Source: Bufo bufo (lineage: Eukaryota > Chordata > Amphibia > Anura > Bufonidae). From it: a stretch of DNA of 64,000 nt. The position numbers and the translations under genes were made by a program. Below are positions 42,568 to 55,244 of this stretch, in pieces. Location of the stretch: contig NC_053392.1 in assembly GCF_905171765.1 (NCBI RefSeq), forward strand, positions 444,754,837 through 444,818,836, read 5' to 3'. The notes under the pieces were generated by a model that made no database searches, had not been told where the DNA came from, and was given only the letters and a program-made list of their open reading frames with translations. Every line of letters starts with the position of its first letter. Position 1 is the stretch's first letter.

Positions 42568-42741
42568 TACAGTTGTGTTCAAAATTATTCAACCCCCAAT
42601 GCTGTAAAGGGTTTTAGGGAATTTAGTGTACATTTGTAATTGTGGTCAAGGCTAAATACGAAACTTGGGCAGCGTGCCTGCCTGGAACCTAACCGGCTGA
42701 GGTGTGCCTGGAGCCGGGTATGAGAGTAGCCTAAAAGGGGG

Positions 42742-43530
42742 CTACCCTAAGGAGGACCCTTGAAATGAAGGGAATGGGTGGGTGGGACCAAGAACCGGAA
42801 CGCCCAAGAACCGGAATTGCGCCGTGGTGAGAGCTCCCTTCAGATGGGGTAGCAGAGGGCTGTGAGGTGGCGCATCCCGGAGGGCGAGGATGAGCTGGTC
42901 AAATACCTGTAACGGGCACCATTCATTACTAGTGGGAAAAAACTGGACCTCCACCGGGGGGCCAGTTTGACTGGTTTTGGAGATAATTATCTTCAGCGCG
43001 TAATGGTCAACCACCCTCACCAGCTGCTCTCGGTGCAGGCTGCACCGTCCCGCCGTGCTGCACGTGAACTCGCCTGGCCTAAGGAAGCCGTAAAAAGCTA
43101 AGTACATGGCAGCTTTGATGATTTAGCTGGAAAAGGGCCCAAAAGGAGCACCATCCAGGGCTGAAGATAATTTCCGGAACATCTCTCCCGTGACGCCCTG
43201 CCTGCGGGACGAGGGATTGGACCCACCCTTCTGGACCCCTCGTAAGGTGGCCTTGACTGCATGCGCAGAAAAAATAGACCCGCCCCCTGGGTTGCGGAGC
43301 ATGGTGTGGTGTTGGACGCCTGCTAGGTACAACTTAATGGTGTTGTAGGAGAGGTGTAACTGGTGGTGGCAATGGGCGATGAAGGCCATGATGTAAGGAA
43401 TGTCCGCCAGGCCCGCCTGCGGGTGCAGACGTGAAAACTCCTGGAAGGTTTTCAGGCCTGAAAGGTAGTTTCTGGCCGTGTTTGGGGCAAGGGACTGCTG
43501 CGCCAGGTCCCTTGCTGACGAGACGAGCAA
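42742..43530 (-). pseudogene. Ngaro tyrosine recombinase, nonsense codon and missing C-terminus
   Basis: The N-terminal core-binding part (QSLAPNTARNYLSGLKTFQE ... HHQLHLSYNTIKLYLAGVQ) reaches a TAA at 43123-43125, then the same frame continues IIKAAMYLAFYGFLRPGEF, containing the first catalytic Arg. After ALTTAQFR the sequence departs from the family and stops at 42742, so the expected His-x-x-Arg block and the nucleophilic Tyr are absent. Integrative activity is therefore excluded for this copy. Confidence 0.85.
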
Positions 43531-43532
43531 GC

Positions 43533-45107
43533 CTAGTCCATTGACAGGGAACTGAAAGGCGGGGTGGGATATCTGCGTGGCTCGGCCTCCGGCATGACCT
43601 GGAAGAAGAGTTCAAAATTAAACCTAGACAGCGCGTCGGCTGCTACATTCCTCTCCCCCGGGATGTGGATACAATGCACATGGAAGTTATGTGACAGGGC
43701 CAGCCAAACCAGCTGGCGCAACAGCGCCATGATCTTGGGGGACTTGGCCCTGCCCTTGGCCAAGATGTCGACCAAGGCCTGGTTATCTGTCACAAACATC
43801 ACCGGCAAGTCAGCCCAGAGGTGGCCCCATGCCTGAGCAGCTGCCACGATGGGGTACAATTCCAACAGAGAGGAGGTGCGGATGGATTCAGCCTCCTCTA
43901 AGATGGTACTGGGCCAACGATCCGCTAGCCACTGGGAACCCCAAATGGCAGCGTAGCCGCGAAATGCAGCTGCATCTGAAAAAATGGTCGGGCAGGAGGA
44001 AGACCAAGGTGACACGAAAAAGGAGACGCCGTTCCATCGGGACAGGAACAACTCCCACATGGCCAGGTCTGCCATGGCCTGGCCGTCCAAACGGATGATG
44101 CTGTCCTGTTCGGGTGCTGAGGGAAGAAGCTGGAGCAGCCTTGACACAAAGGTTCTTCCCTGGGGCATAATCCTGGAGGCAAAGTTGAGCCGCCCCAGAA
44201 GAGACTGCAACTCGACTCTAGTGAGGCATCCCGTGGCTGCCGCATGGGAAATGACCTCCCGACACTGAGTGAGTTTCTCCTCCGGTAGGCTGGCTTGCAA
44301 CAGAACCGAATCCAGGACGATGCCCAAGAATGAGACCCTCGTGGCAGGACCCTCAGTCTTTGACTCCGCGATCGGAACAGCCAGACTGGCGAACAATCCG
44401 AGGAGGATGGTGAGTATGCCGGACCCGCCCTGCGGATCCTCGATAACCAGAAAATCGTCGAGGTAGTGGATGACCGACCGGAGGCCCCCGTGATGGATCA
44501 GGATCCAATGCAGCGCCTTGGCCAGCTGGTCGAATAACCACGGGCTACTCTTGGATCCAAACGTGAGCCTGTTGGCGAAAAAATACTGGCCGGCCCACTC
44601 AATGCCGTAGAATTGCCATAACTGCGGCAGGATGGGCAGGAGTTTAAATGCATCCGCAATGTCAACCTTTGCCAGCCAAGCGCCCCTACCATGTGACAGG
44701 ATGGCCTGGATGGCGTCGTCCACCGAGGAATAACGCATGGAAAATTCCTCTGAGGGAATCAGAGAATTAAGGCTTGGAATACCGGACACATGAGGGGCGG
44801 ACAGATCATAAATTAATCTTTTTTTATTAGTGTTCTTTTTTGCCACTAAGCCGATGGGGTTAATGCGCCATGAGGAAAACGGGATGCGTGGGAACGGGCC
44901 TATGAGGAACCCCTTGGAAACTTCCGACTGGAGCAACTCGCTAGTTGCTGGAGGGTCCAGGGTGGCGGACAGCAGATTCCTGCCCTGCCAGGGCACCTGT
45001 GGCAGGGTGATGAGCCCTGTGTGGAACCCCTGGCGGAAGCCTGCCAACAGGAACGCCACGAAGTCTTGATCGTGGTGATCGTGAAGGAGTGCCGCCAAGA
45101 GGTCCAC
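43533..45107 (-). CDS. Ngaro reverse transcriptase-RNase H, 524 aa, open
   Basis: RT: INPIGLVAKKNTNKKRLIYD (about 82-101), AKVDIADAFKLLPI (catalytic Asp about 149), TFGSKSSPWLFDQLAKAL, VIHYLDDFLVIED (catalytic DD about 217), ATRVSFLGIVLDS. RNase H: TIFSDAAAFRGYAAIW (Asp about 373), LLELYPIVAAAQAW (Glu), VMFVTDNQALVDIL (Asp) and IPGERNVAADALSRF (Asp). All RT and RNase H catalytic residues are present and the frame is uninterrupted. It starts 16 bases after the gag stop and ends 3 bases before the recombinase ORF. Confidence 0.9.
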   Translation of the reverse strand: MDLLAALLHDHHDQDFVAFLLAGFRQGFHTGLITLPQVPWQGRNLLSATLDPPATSELLQSEVSKGFLIGPFPRIPFSSWRINPIGLVAKKNTNKKRLIYDLSAPHVSGIPSLNSLIPSEEFSMRYSSVDDAIQAILSHGRGAWLAKVDIADAFKLLPILPQLWQFYGIEWAGQYFFANRLTFGSKSSPWLFDQLAKALHWILIHHGGLRSVIHYLDDFLVIEDPQGGSGILTILLGLFASLAVPIAESKTEGPATRVSFLGIVLDSVLLQASLPEEKLTQCREVISHAAATGCLTRVELQSLLGRLNFASRIMPQGRTFVSRLLQLLPSAPEQDSIIRLDGQAMADLAMWELFLSRWNGVSFFVSPWSSSCPTIFSDAAAFRGYAAIWGSQWLADRWPSTILEEAESIRTSSLLELYPIVAAAQAWGHLWADLPVMFVTDNQALVDILAKGRAKSPKIMALLRQLVWLALSHNFHVHCIHIPGERNVAADALSRFNFELFFQVMPEAEPRRYPTPPFSSLSMD

Positions 45108-45122
45108 GTTGATGTCCGCTAG

Positions 45123-46260
45123 TCAGGAACCTTTGGAAGATTTCTTTGGGCAGGCGGACCGTGGGTGGGCCCTGAAGCACAGGGAGCAGACGTGGAGTGA
45201 CCTGCAGCTGGCATATGAGCACCCCCCTGAATTAAAGTTATTACAGACCTGGCTCTTCCCCAGGTAGACAATAGGTCTGCCGAGCTTGTCTGTGGAGGGG
45301 TTGGATGGAAATGACCCGGAGGTCCCCGTGATGGCCCTGTCCTGAGGCGGGTGCGCGGTATTGGGGCACCATTCTGAGGAGTGGAAAATCGACTGACACG
45401 TCGCACAGTTGGGAGCCCTGAGGCCAGCGAAGTGACGGCAGAAGAGCTCGGTGTCAATCAAGGACCAGCTGGTGACATACTGGAACTGGGCCAGAGCTGC
45501 CGCCGCCTTAGCTGCAAAGGAACGGTGGTAGTCATAGAAGGCCGACCCACCATACTTGTGCCCTAGGTCAGTGACCAGGTACAAATAGCTGTCAAGCTCC
45601 TCTCTTCTCTCCGGCTGTGCGGTGCAGACGATGTCCCTGAAGAGGCTGAAGGCCAGGACAAATTCCGGAATGGACAACTTGCGGTTGAGCCGCGAATCCT
45701 TGGCCCGAAGGACCACCGACACATCGCCACAGTTGATGACCCGGTTCTCGGGAACATCTTGAGCGGCAATGAGGATTGATGCCCGATTGACATCTTTCCC
45801 TGCCAGGATGTCTCTCTTAAGGTTATCAGGAATGAAGTGAGAGGGGGACACATGTGGAATGGGTCTTGGCGTACCTGTAGCCAGCCAGCCTGATGTAGAG
45901 GGAGTCATCAGCGGAACGGGAGCCGGGGGTACCACGGGTGGCCGGGATTCGAGCTCCGAAAACCCTTGCCCGCACATCCGCCACCGAGTCCACCAAGGAA
46001 TTCAGGGTCGCCTGTAGCTGCACCAGAGACAAATGGATGGCCGACGCCTCTGGCTGCACTGTTGTGGTGCTGGGGCTGGTCATGAGCAGTTTGTATAGCT
46101 CTGCCTTTCTTGCGGTGGCCGGATGTGGAATGCCTCTTCGGTTCAACTCGGCCAACAGTTTTGGGATGGTCCAACTCCGAAGGGATGAGGGACCCGCTTG
46201 GCTTGACACGATTGAGCCGGAGATGGAAAGGCCGTCCTCCATGTCCGAGGCTCGAGACAT
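45123..46260 (-). pseudogene. Ngaro gag-like protein with SAP-like motif, frameshifted
   Basis: From MSRASDMEDGLSISGS at 46260: SWTIPKLLAELNRRGIPHP followed by ARKAELYKLLM is a SAP-type helix-turn-helix. A single frameshift near 45965 moves to the frame giving FIPDNLKRDILAGKDVNRAS, VLRAKDSRLNRKLSIPEFVL, FRDIVCTAQPERREELDSYL and a C-terminal Cys/His cluster (CNNFNSGGCSYASCRSLHVC ... CFRAHP) probably binding nucleic acid. It ends at 45123, just ahead of the RT ORF. Confidence 0.82.
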
Positions 46261-48315
46261 GGCAGAGCAGCTAAACAAAAATCCAAGGCATAACAAAATA
46301 AAAGGAGAAAAAAAAAAAAAAAAACGAGGGTGACGATGTACTGGAATTTGGATTGGTGCACGACAGAGAGACACGTACCGGTAACGGAATTCACGAGACG
46401 GCTCAGTCGAACCTGGCCTAACCGAACAGACGAAGACAATTAACGCGTGGTTATGACTTGACTGGGACCGAGGTGGTGCCAGTGCGAACTTACCTGAACA
46501 GGACCGAAAGGAACGGAGAACTGGGAACAAACTTCTGTAAATAAAGCACAGGCAAAAAAACATTTGAAAGTGCAGAGGACACGGGTGCCCACCAACCTGC
46601 GGAACCAGGCGAACTGGCCAGGCTGGGGCTCACCCTAAGGCCAAGTGACCATCCGAGCGCATCGGATCGAACACCTGACCGAAAAGAGAGCCGCCTGAGC
46701 GTACCAGGCGGTTTGACAGGAGAGAAGGCGCGTAGCCATGAAAAAGAGGCTGCGCGTAGCAGCGGCCCGCGAAGGGCAGTGGTAAGCCATAAACCTAGGA
46801 GTTACGGAAAGCAAGAATGACCCGGGGAGAAGCCGAGGACGGCCCCTTTGGAAGACTTGAAAGCCGAAGGACAGGTGCGTGAACCCGTGTGATAGACAAG
46901 AAAAAACATGAAGACCTGGGCGTACCAGGAGTGAACCGAGCCCCGGGCGTACCAGGGAAGGAGGAGGCGCCACCAACCGCGACCGGACACCTGACTGTGA
47001 CCGGCCGACAACGACTTGGCAACAAGACAAAACCCGGTGGCCTGGGCGAAACCAGGAAGACCAGACACCCTGGCCGTAACCAGGTGCCCGAGGTGGGGTG
47101 GAGCCAGATCGGTCCTACGTGGGACACCTATCCTTGTCCAAACAGGGAAAATTAAATAATTCTTTTTTTTTTTTTTTTTTTATTAAAAGGGGGTTAGTCG
47201 GTGTCGACTATATGGCGGGTTGTGCCGCAAATACTTATATATTAATGTTTTGTTTTTGTTTGTTTTTTTGGTTGACGATCCGACTATATGGCGGGTTTGT
47301 GCTGTAAATACTTACATATACATATTTTTAATTTCTTATTTAATTATTTATTACACCTTTTTTTTTTTTTTTTGAAGTCTATGCGGACTATTTGGCGGGT
47401 TTTTACAAAACATACTAATTTTCATTCCCCTCTTTTTTTTATTTTTTTTTATCAGACTATGTGGCGGTTTTACCGCACACACTTTACACCAATTACTTAT
47501 TTCATTTATTTAGGAATTCTTAATTTTACTACTTCCTCCTTACTTCCCCCCCCCCTCCCCGTCCGGCCTGGCTGCCCGTGAGCCCGCGCCCCGCGTGGAA
47601 CGCAAGCTGACATTGCAGCCAGGGAGACCGGGCAGGGGGCGGGTGACGTCACTGAAGCGCCGGAAGAGGAGTGCCTTCCAGGCTGGAACGCACGCCTATG
47701 TGCACCGGCTTCCATGCCGCACCGAGGTGCAGCCTTGCCCAGGAACCCAACCCCCCCCCTCCCCCTCCCCGATGATCGGGTAGCTGTCGGCCGGCGTCGT
47801 TTCATCCCTGCTGCCGCCGGAAGCAAGCGGAGCGGGCGGGGACCGGAACCAGGAAGTGCGTGCGTTCCACCCTGGAACGCACGCCTTCTTGCGCCGTGCC
47901 GGGAACGAGGTGAGCCGGCCAGACCAGGGAAAACCTCCCCCCCTTTTCCCGGCATGATGAGCCGGCCGGCTGCCGGGTGCGCTTCCTGACGCCATACCGC
48001 CAGGAAACACAGGGAGACGAGCGGAGGAAGAGGGGACCCGGAAGCCCGTGTGCTCCACGCTGGAACGCACCGGCAGCATGAGGTGGAGGGAGGGTGCCAG
48101 ACCGCCGCAGTCCTTGCCCTGCGAAAGAGCCCCCCCCCCCTACTTACCACCAGGAGACACGAACTCTGCAAGAGGCGACCGTAGGTACCAGGAACACACG
48201 AACACTAGCCAGTGAATGACCAAGAACCGGAACGTCCACTGTGATGAGGTAAGTGGGGGTTTAAATAGGCTCAAGCCCCTCCCACAAATGCAGGCTGAAC
48301 CTCAGCCTTACCAAC
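46261..48315 (-). other. Ngaro 5' non-coding region
   Basis: No supported gene. It contains A/T homopolymers (46308-46324, 47162-47180); four imperfect copies of GACTATNTGGCGGGTTT (about 47205-47475); and three GCGTTCCA(G/C)(C/G)CTGGAACGC-type palindromes near 47675, 47862 and 48050 in a strongly GC-rich stretch (47520-48170). It probably holds promoter and terminal-repeat functions. Confidence 0.6.
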
Positions 48316-48597
48316 TTGTGTTCAGAATGAAATCTTACAAGGACTTTTTAAAGAACCAAATGCAACTAAAATGACATCAATTGTTTTTGTAATACAGTAT
48401 TAAATGTTTTTTTTGTGATTTCTTCATTGACACAATTATTTAAACCCTTAAAGACTACCACTCTTAAGAACAGAGGTTCATTCAAGTGTTTTCGATCAGG
48501 TATTGAAAACACCTGTGGATGTCAAGGAGCAGCAATCAAGCATAATAAGCACCAATTAGGCAGATTTAAAAGGACTGTGATACTCAGCTCCTTCTAG

Positions 48598-49644
<1,047 letters not shown>

Positions 49645-49865
49645 GATTGAATGTCACTTGGGGTTTGAATAAAACTGATAATGATGTGAGTACAGAAAAG
49701 ACATTTGTGGTTATTTCATTATAAATGTTATGTTATATTTGTCTGACTTACAAGTGACTCTTTGATTTAATTGTAAACAAGTTGACTGAAATGATCAAAA
49801 TCAATGTCAAACTGGCCAAAACACTCAATTTCAGTGGGGGTTGAATAATTTTGAACACAACTGTA

Positions 49866-50572
49866 CGAGATTTCGCCCATTATCGCACACCACCAGGCTG
49901 GGCTTGAGGCTCACTGGCACTAACCACTCATCGGTCTGTTGTTCAAGGCCCATCCACAGCTCCTGCGCGGTGTGGGGTTTGTCCCCCAAACAGATAAGTT
50001 TTAAAACTGCCTGCTGTCGTTTACCCCTGGCTGTGCTGAAATTGGTGGTGAAGGTGTTACGCTGACCAGATGAGGAGGCGGTAGAGGATGAGGAGGCAGA
50101 GTAGGAGGAGGAAGCAACAGGAGGCAAACTGAAGCGCCCTGCAATCCTCGGTGGTGGAAGGACATGCGCCAAACTGCTATCCACCTCAGGCCCAGCCACC
50201 ACTGCACTTAACCCGTCCCTGACCGTGCTTACTGGTCCACGTATCCGTAGTTAGGTGGACCTTGCCACAGATGTCCTTGCGCAGTGCACACCAGATTTTG
50301 TCCCCCAATTGGTTGTGCAGGGAAGAGATGGCACGCCTGGAAAAGTAGTGGCGGCTCGGCACAACGTACTGTGGGACAGCCACCGCCATAAGGCTTTTAA
50401 AACTCTCCGTCTCCACCAGACAGAACAACAGCATTTCAAAGGACAGTAATTTTGAAATGCTGTCATTCAGGGCCAGGGATCATGGGTGGGTAGGGGAGTA
50501 CTTTCTCTTCCGCTCCAGTGTTTGGGAGATGGAGAGTTGAACGCTTCCATGAGACATTGTGGAGATGCTGTT
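49866..50572 (-). pseudogene. hAT copy 2 transposase, middle part
   Basis: Continues the 41210-42567 pseudogene. It encodes PVSLKPSLVVCDNGRNL (second catalytic Asp), KLICLGDKPHTAQELWMGLE, TFTTNFSTARGKRQQAVLK, HLTTDTWTSKHGQGR (first Asp), HYFSRRAISSLHNQLGDKIW and MLLFCLVETESFKSLMAVAV, with frameshifts near 50190 and 50440. It ends at MSHGSVQLSISQT; the BED finger and N-terminus are missing because the copy is truncated at about 50572. Confidence 0.9.
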
Positions 50573-51298
50573 AGCGAATCTACGATACATAAAACACTAA
50601 ACAAGAAAGGATTTCATGGGAGGATACCACAGAGGAAGCCACTGCTGTCCAGAAAACACATTGCTGCACGTTTACAGTTTGCACAAGAGCACCTGGACGT
50701 TCCACAGCAGTACTGGCAAAATATTCTGTGGACAGATGAAACCAAAGTTGAGTTTGGAAGAAACACACAACACTATGTGTGGAGAAAAAGAGGCACAGCA
50801 CACCAACATCAAAACCTCATCCCAACTGTGAAGTATGGTGGTGGGGGCATCATGGTTTGGGGCTGCTTTGCTGCGTCAGGGCCTGGACGGATTGCTATTA
50901 TCGAACGAAAAATGAATTCCCAAGTTTATCAAGACATTTTGCAGGAGAACTTAAGGCCATCTGTCCACCAGCTGAAGCTCAACAGAAGATGGGTGTTGCA
51001 ACAGGACAACGACCCAAAGCATAGAAGTAAATCAACAACAGAATGGCTTAAACAGAAGAAAATACGCCTTCTGGAGTGGCCCAGTCAGAGTCCTGACCTC
51101 AACCCGATTGAGATGCTGTGGCATGACCTCAAGAAAGCGATTCACACCAGACATCCCAAGAATATTGCTGAACTGAAACAGTTCTGTAAAAAGGAATCGT
51201 CAAGAATTACTCCTGACCGTTGTGCACGTCTGATCTGCAACTACAGAAAACGTTTGGTTGAAGTTATTGCTGCCAAAGGAGGTTCAACCAGTTATTAA
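50573..51298 (+). pseudogene. Tc1 transposase, C-terminal 240 residues, open
   Basis: ESTIHKTLNKKGFHGRIPQR, FAQEHLDVPQQYWQNILWTD (Asp), [39 protein letters not shown] (Asp), [20 protein letters not shown] (Glu), ending AAKGGSTSY. No stop or frameshift in the retained part, but the DNA-binding domain is missing. It is in frame with about 29 upstream codons derived from antisense hAT. Confidence 0.9.
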
Positions 51299-51516
51299 AT
51301 CCAAGGGTTCACATACCTTTTCCACCTGCACTGTGAATGTTTACATGGTGTGTTCAATAAAAACATGGTAACATTTAATTTTTTGTGTGTTATTAGTTTA
51401 AGCAGACTGTGATTGTCTATTGTTGTGACTTAGATGAAGATCCTAACACATTTTATGACCATTTGTGCAGAAATCCATATCATTCCAAAGGGTTCACATA
51501 CTTTTTCTTGCAACTG
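50573..51516 (+). mobile_element. 5'-truncated Tc1 joined to hAT copy 2
   Basis: The right end is intact (inverted repeat ...CTTTTTCTTGCAACTG then TA at 51517-51518). The left end is absent; sequence changes from hAT to Tc1 transposase at about 50573. This family differs from the other Tc1s here. Confidence 0.85.
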
Positions 51517-53164
51517 TAAGTGACCAGGAGTAGCTTTTCGAGTACCTGGACACAAATGGATAATTGATGCGCAGAATTGTCTTTATCACTAACTAAACCT
51601 TCCGGGTAGTAGTGAAAACCAAAAACTTTCTAGAAGAGTATCCTGCAAATAATGAAGCAGATGCATTTGCCTGCCACAAGGGAGATCACCCTTAAAGGAT
51701 AACTCCTAAATAAATAGTTAATAGCACTTAGAACTTAGGATTACCACCAGCATCCTTGCCTGTAGAGTATCAGCATTAGAAGAATCCCTCCATTGACAAC
51801 TGCCACTACCTGATAATAGGATTACCAGTGAACTTATTATTATTTGTGCTATACAAAACGCTTTCCATTGATGAACTGTACCAACTGTCCAGAGACTATT
51901 GATTCTTCAGTAAATGTTCAACTGGTTTACAACAACCGACTCCTCATTCTTACTACTACTCTCAACATTTGCACCTACAGGTGTTGGCGTCACTAACCAG
52001 GGGCCCAGCCGCAAAAGCACCTAACACCAGTTACCATCAAGGCCACCTCAACCAACATCTGGCTGGTGTTTCCTGCAACTGAGAGTGCCCCAGAGGATTT
52101 TGTGCTGTCTTCCCATCCACTGTACGCCGGCCCAGGGAGGCATCTGCTAACTGAGTACATGAACTATTGCACCCATCGGCCCACCGTGAGCCTCACGTGT
52201 TTCCCCTGTGGTTTGGTATGCTACATTAGGAGGTTTTGCAGCAGCTGAGGTGTGTATTTGGAGGTTTTGCAGAAGCTGAGGTGTTTATTAGGAGGTTCTG
52301 CAGCAACTGTGGTGTGTGTTAAGAGGTTCTGCAGCAGTCAGAGAAATATCAGTTGCTAGTGACTGGATTAAATATTTTAGTATTCTGTTTCTGCACCTTG
52401 TAAAATGTTTTACATTTTTTTTTATTAGCAAGTAAGTTAGTTGCCAATTTGCCTAATCTGCCTGGGGCACCAGAATACCTTGTCCCAGTCTTGTTCATCT
52501 GCGAGCATGTGTCGCTCTGTGACCTGACTGACCAGTCTGGACTTGACCTGATCCAGCAGTGTCACAACTTCAGACTCCAGTCCAGCACTATGAAGATTTG
52601 CTCTAGGTCCTGATTGCGCTCTGCCACAGAGATAGCTGGCTACAGCAGCACACGCAGTAAATCAGCATTGTTGTACATGGTGGGTGAAACAGCAGGCACA
52701 GTTCATGGGGTGGGTTATGGCACACCATATAATAAGCAGCAGCAGTGGCTTAGCATGGGTTGGTAGCACCCGGGCAAGCCAAGTATTGCGCCCCCAACCT
52801 GTGGACACTCCCCTTTTTACAGATAGTGTAGTAGGTGTCACCTGCAGTCCTATGTAACACCACAGATAACACAGTGATAACTCTGAGTACAGCGTATACA
52901 GGATATTGACCACAGCACTCTTCCCTTCAGAGTCTTGCGTGGGTGCACGTCACCTGGGTTGGTCTCCCTCCACCAGTGAGGCCACTAGTATTCTTATACC
53001 ATATATAGTAGGAGACAGCACACCAGAGAATTCATATGATTGCTTTTTTATTAAATTCTTGTTTTCAACACCAGTGGTAAAAAAAAAATATTTTAGTGCA
53101 ATATATTCATCAGTGCAATGTTTCGAGCTCTTTGGTAAGAGCCCTGTTTCAAGCTGAAAAACTA
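51517..53164. other. Spacer with short minisatellite and PLE-end remnant
   Basis: 51517-52225 and 52341-53015 hold nothing I recognise. 52226-52340 has about 3.5 copies of a 36-38-bp unit containing GGAGGTT(T/C)TGCAG and GCTG(A/T)GGTGTGT. 53020-53160 contains CAATGTTTCGAGCTCTTTGG and a GAGCTC/GAGCCC stem, resembling a degenerate PLE 3' end with a hammerhead-like stem. Confidence 0.5.
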
Positions 53165-53360
53165 CAATTGAAACCAGAAGTTTACATACAAAGACACATA
53201 TGCATGTTTTTCTCAATATCTGATATGAAATCAGAATAAACCTTTCCTGTTTTTGGTCAATTAGGATTACCATAATAATTATTTTTTGCCAAATGCCAGA
53301 ATAATGAGGGAGAGAGAATGTTTTAAGGCATTTTCATTACTTTCTGCAAAGTGAAAAGTT

Positions 53361-54678
53361 TACTTACAATGTTTGTTGGTCGCCTTGCTCGCACCTGCCT
53401 TTTCAGCTTTGCCCATTAATTTTCAATAGGATTGAGATCAGGGCTTTGTGATGGCTACTCCAAAACATTGACTTTGTTATCCTTAAAGGGCTTCTGTCAC
53501 CCCCAAAACCCCCCTTTTTTTTTTTTAGCTTGTTAAAATCCTTTTATAACGACAATTCCCTATATAGGGCTCTTACCTTTGGCTGTGGCTTCTTTTCCTT
53601 AAAAAACAATCTTTTAAAATATGCAAATCACTTCACTACCATCAAGTAGGGCGTCTACTTGCTGGTAGCTGCAGCAAAAAACCGCCCCCTCGTCCTGTTG
53701 ATTGACAGGGCCAGCGAGTGCTCTCCTCCTCCTGCTGGCCCTGTCATCCTTTCAAATCCCGCGCCTGTCTTCATTCGGCGCAGGCGCTCTGAGAGAAGGA
53801 GGCTCGCCTCCTCAGCACTCCCTCAGTGCGCCTGCGCCGATGACGTCTTCTCTTTCGGTGACAGAAAAAAAAGGGTTTTGGGGGTGACAGAAACCCTTTA
53901 AGCCACTTTGTAACCAGTTTGACAGTATGCTTAGGGTCATTGTCTATTTGAAAGACCCATTTCCGCCCAAGCTTTAACTTCCTGGCTGATGTCTTGAGAT
54001 GTTGCTTCAGTATTTCTACATACATTTCTTTCCTCATGATGCCATCTATTTTGTGAAGTACACCAGTCCCTCCTGCAGCAAAAAAAAAAAAAGCCACAAC
54101 ATGATGCTGCCACCCCCATGTTTCAGAGTTGGGATGGTGTTTTTAGGCTTCCAATCTTCTCCCTTTTCCCCCCAAACTTAACAATGGTCATTATGGCCAA
54201 AAAGTTCAATTTTTGTTTCTTCAGACCACAGGACATGTCTCCGAAAATGTAGGTCTTTTTACCTGTGTGCATTTGCATACATTAAACTGGCTTTGTTATG
54301 TTTCTTTTGGAGTAATGGCTTCTTCCTGGCAGAGTGGCCTTTCAGTCCAGGCTGATATAGTACTTGTTTTACTGTGGATATTGACACAATCTTGCCAGCT
54401 TCCACCATCATCTTCACAAGGTCTTTTGCTTTTATTCTTGGGTTGATATGCACATGTCGGACCAAAGCACCTTCATCTCTGGGACACAGAACCCCTCCCC
54501 TTCCTGAGCGGTATGATGGCTGGCCATTCCCATCTTCTTTGTACTTGCGTATAATTGTTTGTACAGATGAACGAGGCACCTTCAGGTTTCTTGAAATTGC
54601 ACCCAAGGTTGTTCCTGACTTGTGCAAGTCCACAATTCTCTTGCTGATATCTTAGCTGATTTCTTTAGACTTTCCCAT
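53361..54678 (-). pseudogene. Tc1 transposase, interrupted by a MITE
   Basis: Starts MGKSKEIS; HTH KSGTTLGAISRNLKVPRSSV and QTIIRKYKEDG, basic linker, second HTH (IKAKDLVKMMVEAGKIVSIS), KPLLQKKHNKASLMYANAH; the catalytic part includes GTGVLHKIDGIMRKEMYVEI and FQIDNDPKHTVKLVTKWLK. The MITE at 53487-53897 cuts it after KWLK; beyond it lie [17 protein letters not shown] codons degraded by stops. One stop in the N-terminal region (TAG at about 54654) and further shifts are present. Confidence 0.88.
53487..53897. mobile_element. TTAA MITE, 411 bp
   Basis: TTAA at 53483-53486 and 53898-53901; inverted ends AGGGCTTCTGTCACCCCCAA / TTGGGGGTGACAGAAACCCT. Interior GC-rich; no protein. Confidence 0.93.
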
Positions 54679-54929
54679 GATGCTACACAAAGAAGCAGTG
54701 TGTTTCAGGTGTTGCTTTTAAATACATCCATAGGTGTGTCTCTAATTAACTCAGATGTTGCCAACAAACCTAACAGAAGATTCCAAACACATGGCATCAT
54801 CATATGGGCAGTCCAGAATTGTTTAAAGGCATAGTAATCTTAGTCCAAAATAAAAGTAGATTCCAGCTCCTCTTAAAAGGTAATATTTATTAGCTTCGGA
54901 TTAAAAACCAGACATCATCAAGGTAGAAA

Positions 54930-55000
54930 AAAATATAAGCAAATCACAGTGACGCGTTTCGGGTTCCTTAATTGCTGCCCTTCATCATGACATACAAAAG
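54930..55000 (-). ncRNA. Degenerate hammerhead-like motif, left copy in PLE 2
   Basis: On the minus strand: ATGATGAAGGGC, 10-base loop, then a partly mispaired ACCC and GAAACGCGTCAC. The first core base is A instead of C and stem I is not formed, so activity is unlikely. The right copy (61660-61705) is better paired in stem II (GGGC/GCCC). Confidence 0.4.
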
Positions 55001-55244
55001 TGAAATAAAACCAGCTTTGAATACAAAATAGGAACTCACACTGATTAGCTCCTTGTCGTGGCCCAACCCATTCAGACAGAAAGTCTGGTGGTGGGGTGGG
55101 GGAGGGGAACGAGCAGAGACAGCATAACATAATAAAAATGAACAATCAAAAAAATTACCTATATTGCAATACCAAATCATACTTCTTATTAAGACCATTT
55201 GGTACACGGGTTCCCAGACTGAAAATCCAGAAAGTTTCTCTGCT

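Larger units (their letters stand above)
42645..48315 (-). mobile_element. Ngaro/DIRS-type tyrosine-recombinase retrotransposon, 5.7 kb, minus strand
   Basis: Order on the minus strand: GC-rich 5' region, gag (SAP-like plus CCCH-like Cys/His), RT-RNase H, then a tyrosine recombinase. There is no methyltransferase domain, which favours Ngaro over DIRS1. It sits in the Tc1 5' arm; TTGTG occurs at both junctions (42640-42644, 48316-48320) and may be a short duplication or the recombination core. Short direct copies of GACCAAGAACCGGAACG at 42786-42802 and 48218-48234 fit the split direct repeats of Ngaro elements. Confidence 0.8.

Noticed and set aside
47506..48171. 221-codon minus-strand open frame in GC-rich DNA
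   Set aside because: Arg/Pro/Gly-biased composition and no family match; lies in the Ngaro 5' non-coding region with palindromes. Openness is explained by high GC.
53080..53160. Third hammerhead-like motif
   Set aside because: GAGCTC stem and GAAAC are present on the minus strand but CUGAUGA lies on the wrong side; only kept as a PLE-end resemblance.
53659..53901. 80-codon open frame
   Set aside because: Inside the 411-bp TTAA MITE; no conservation expected.
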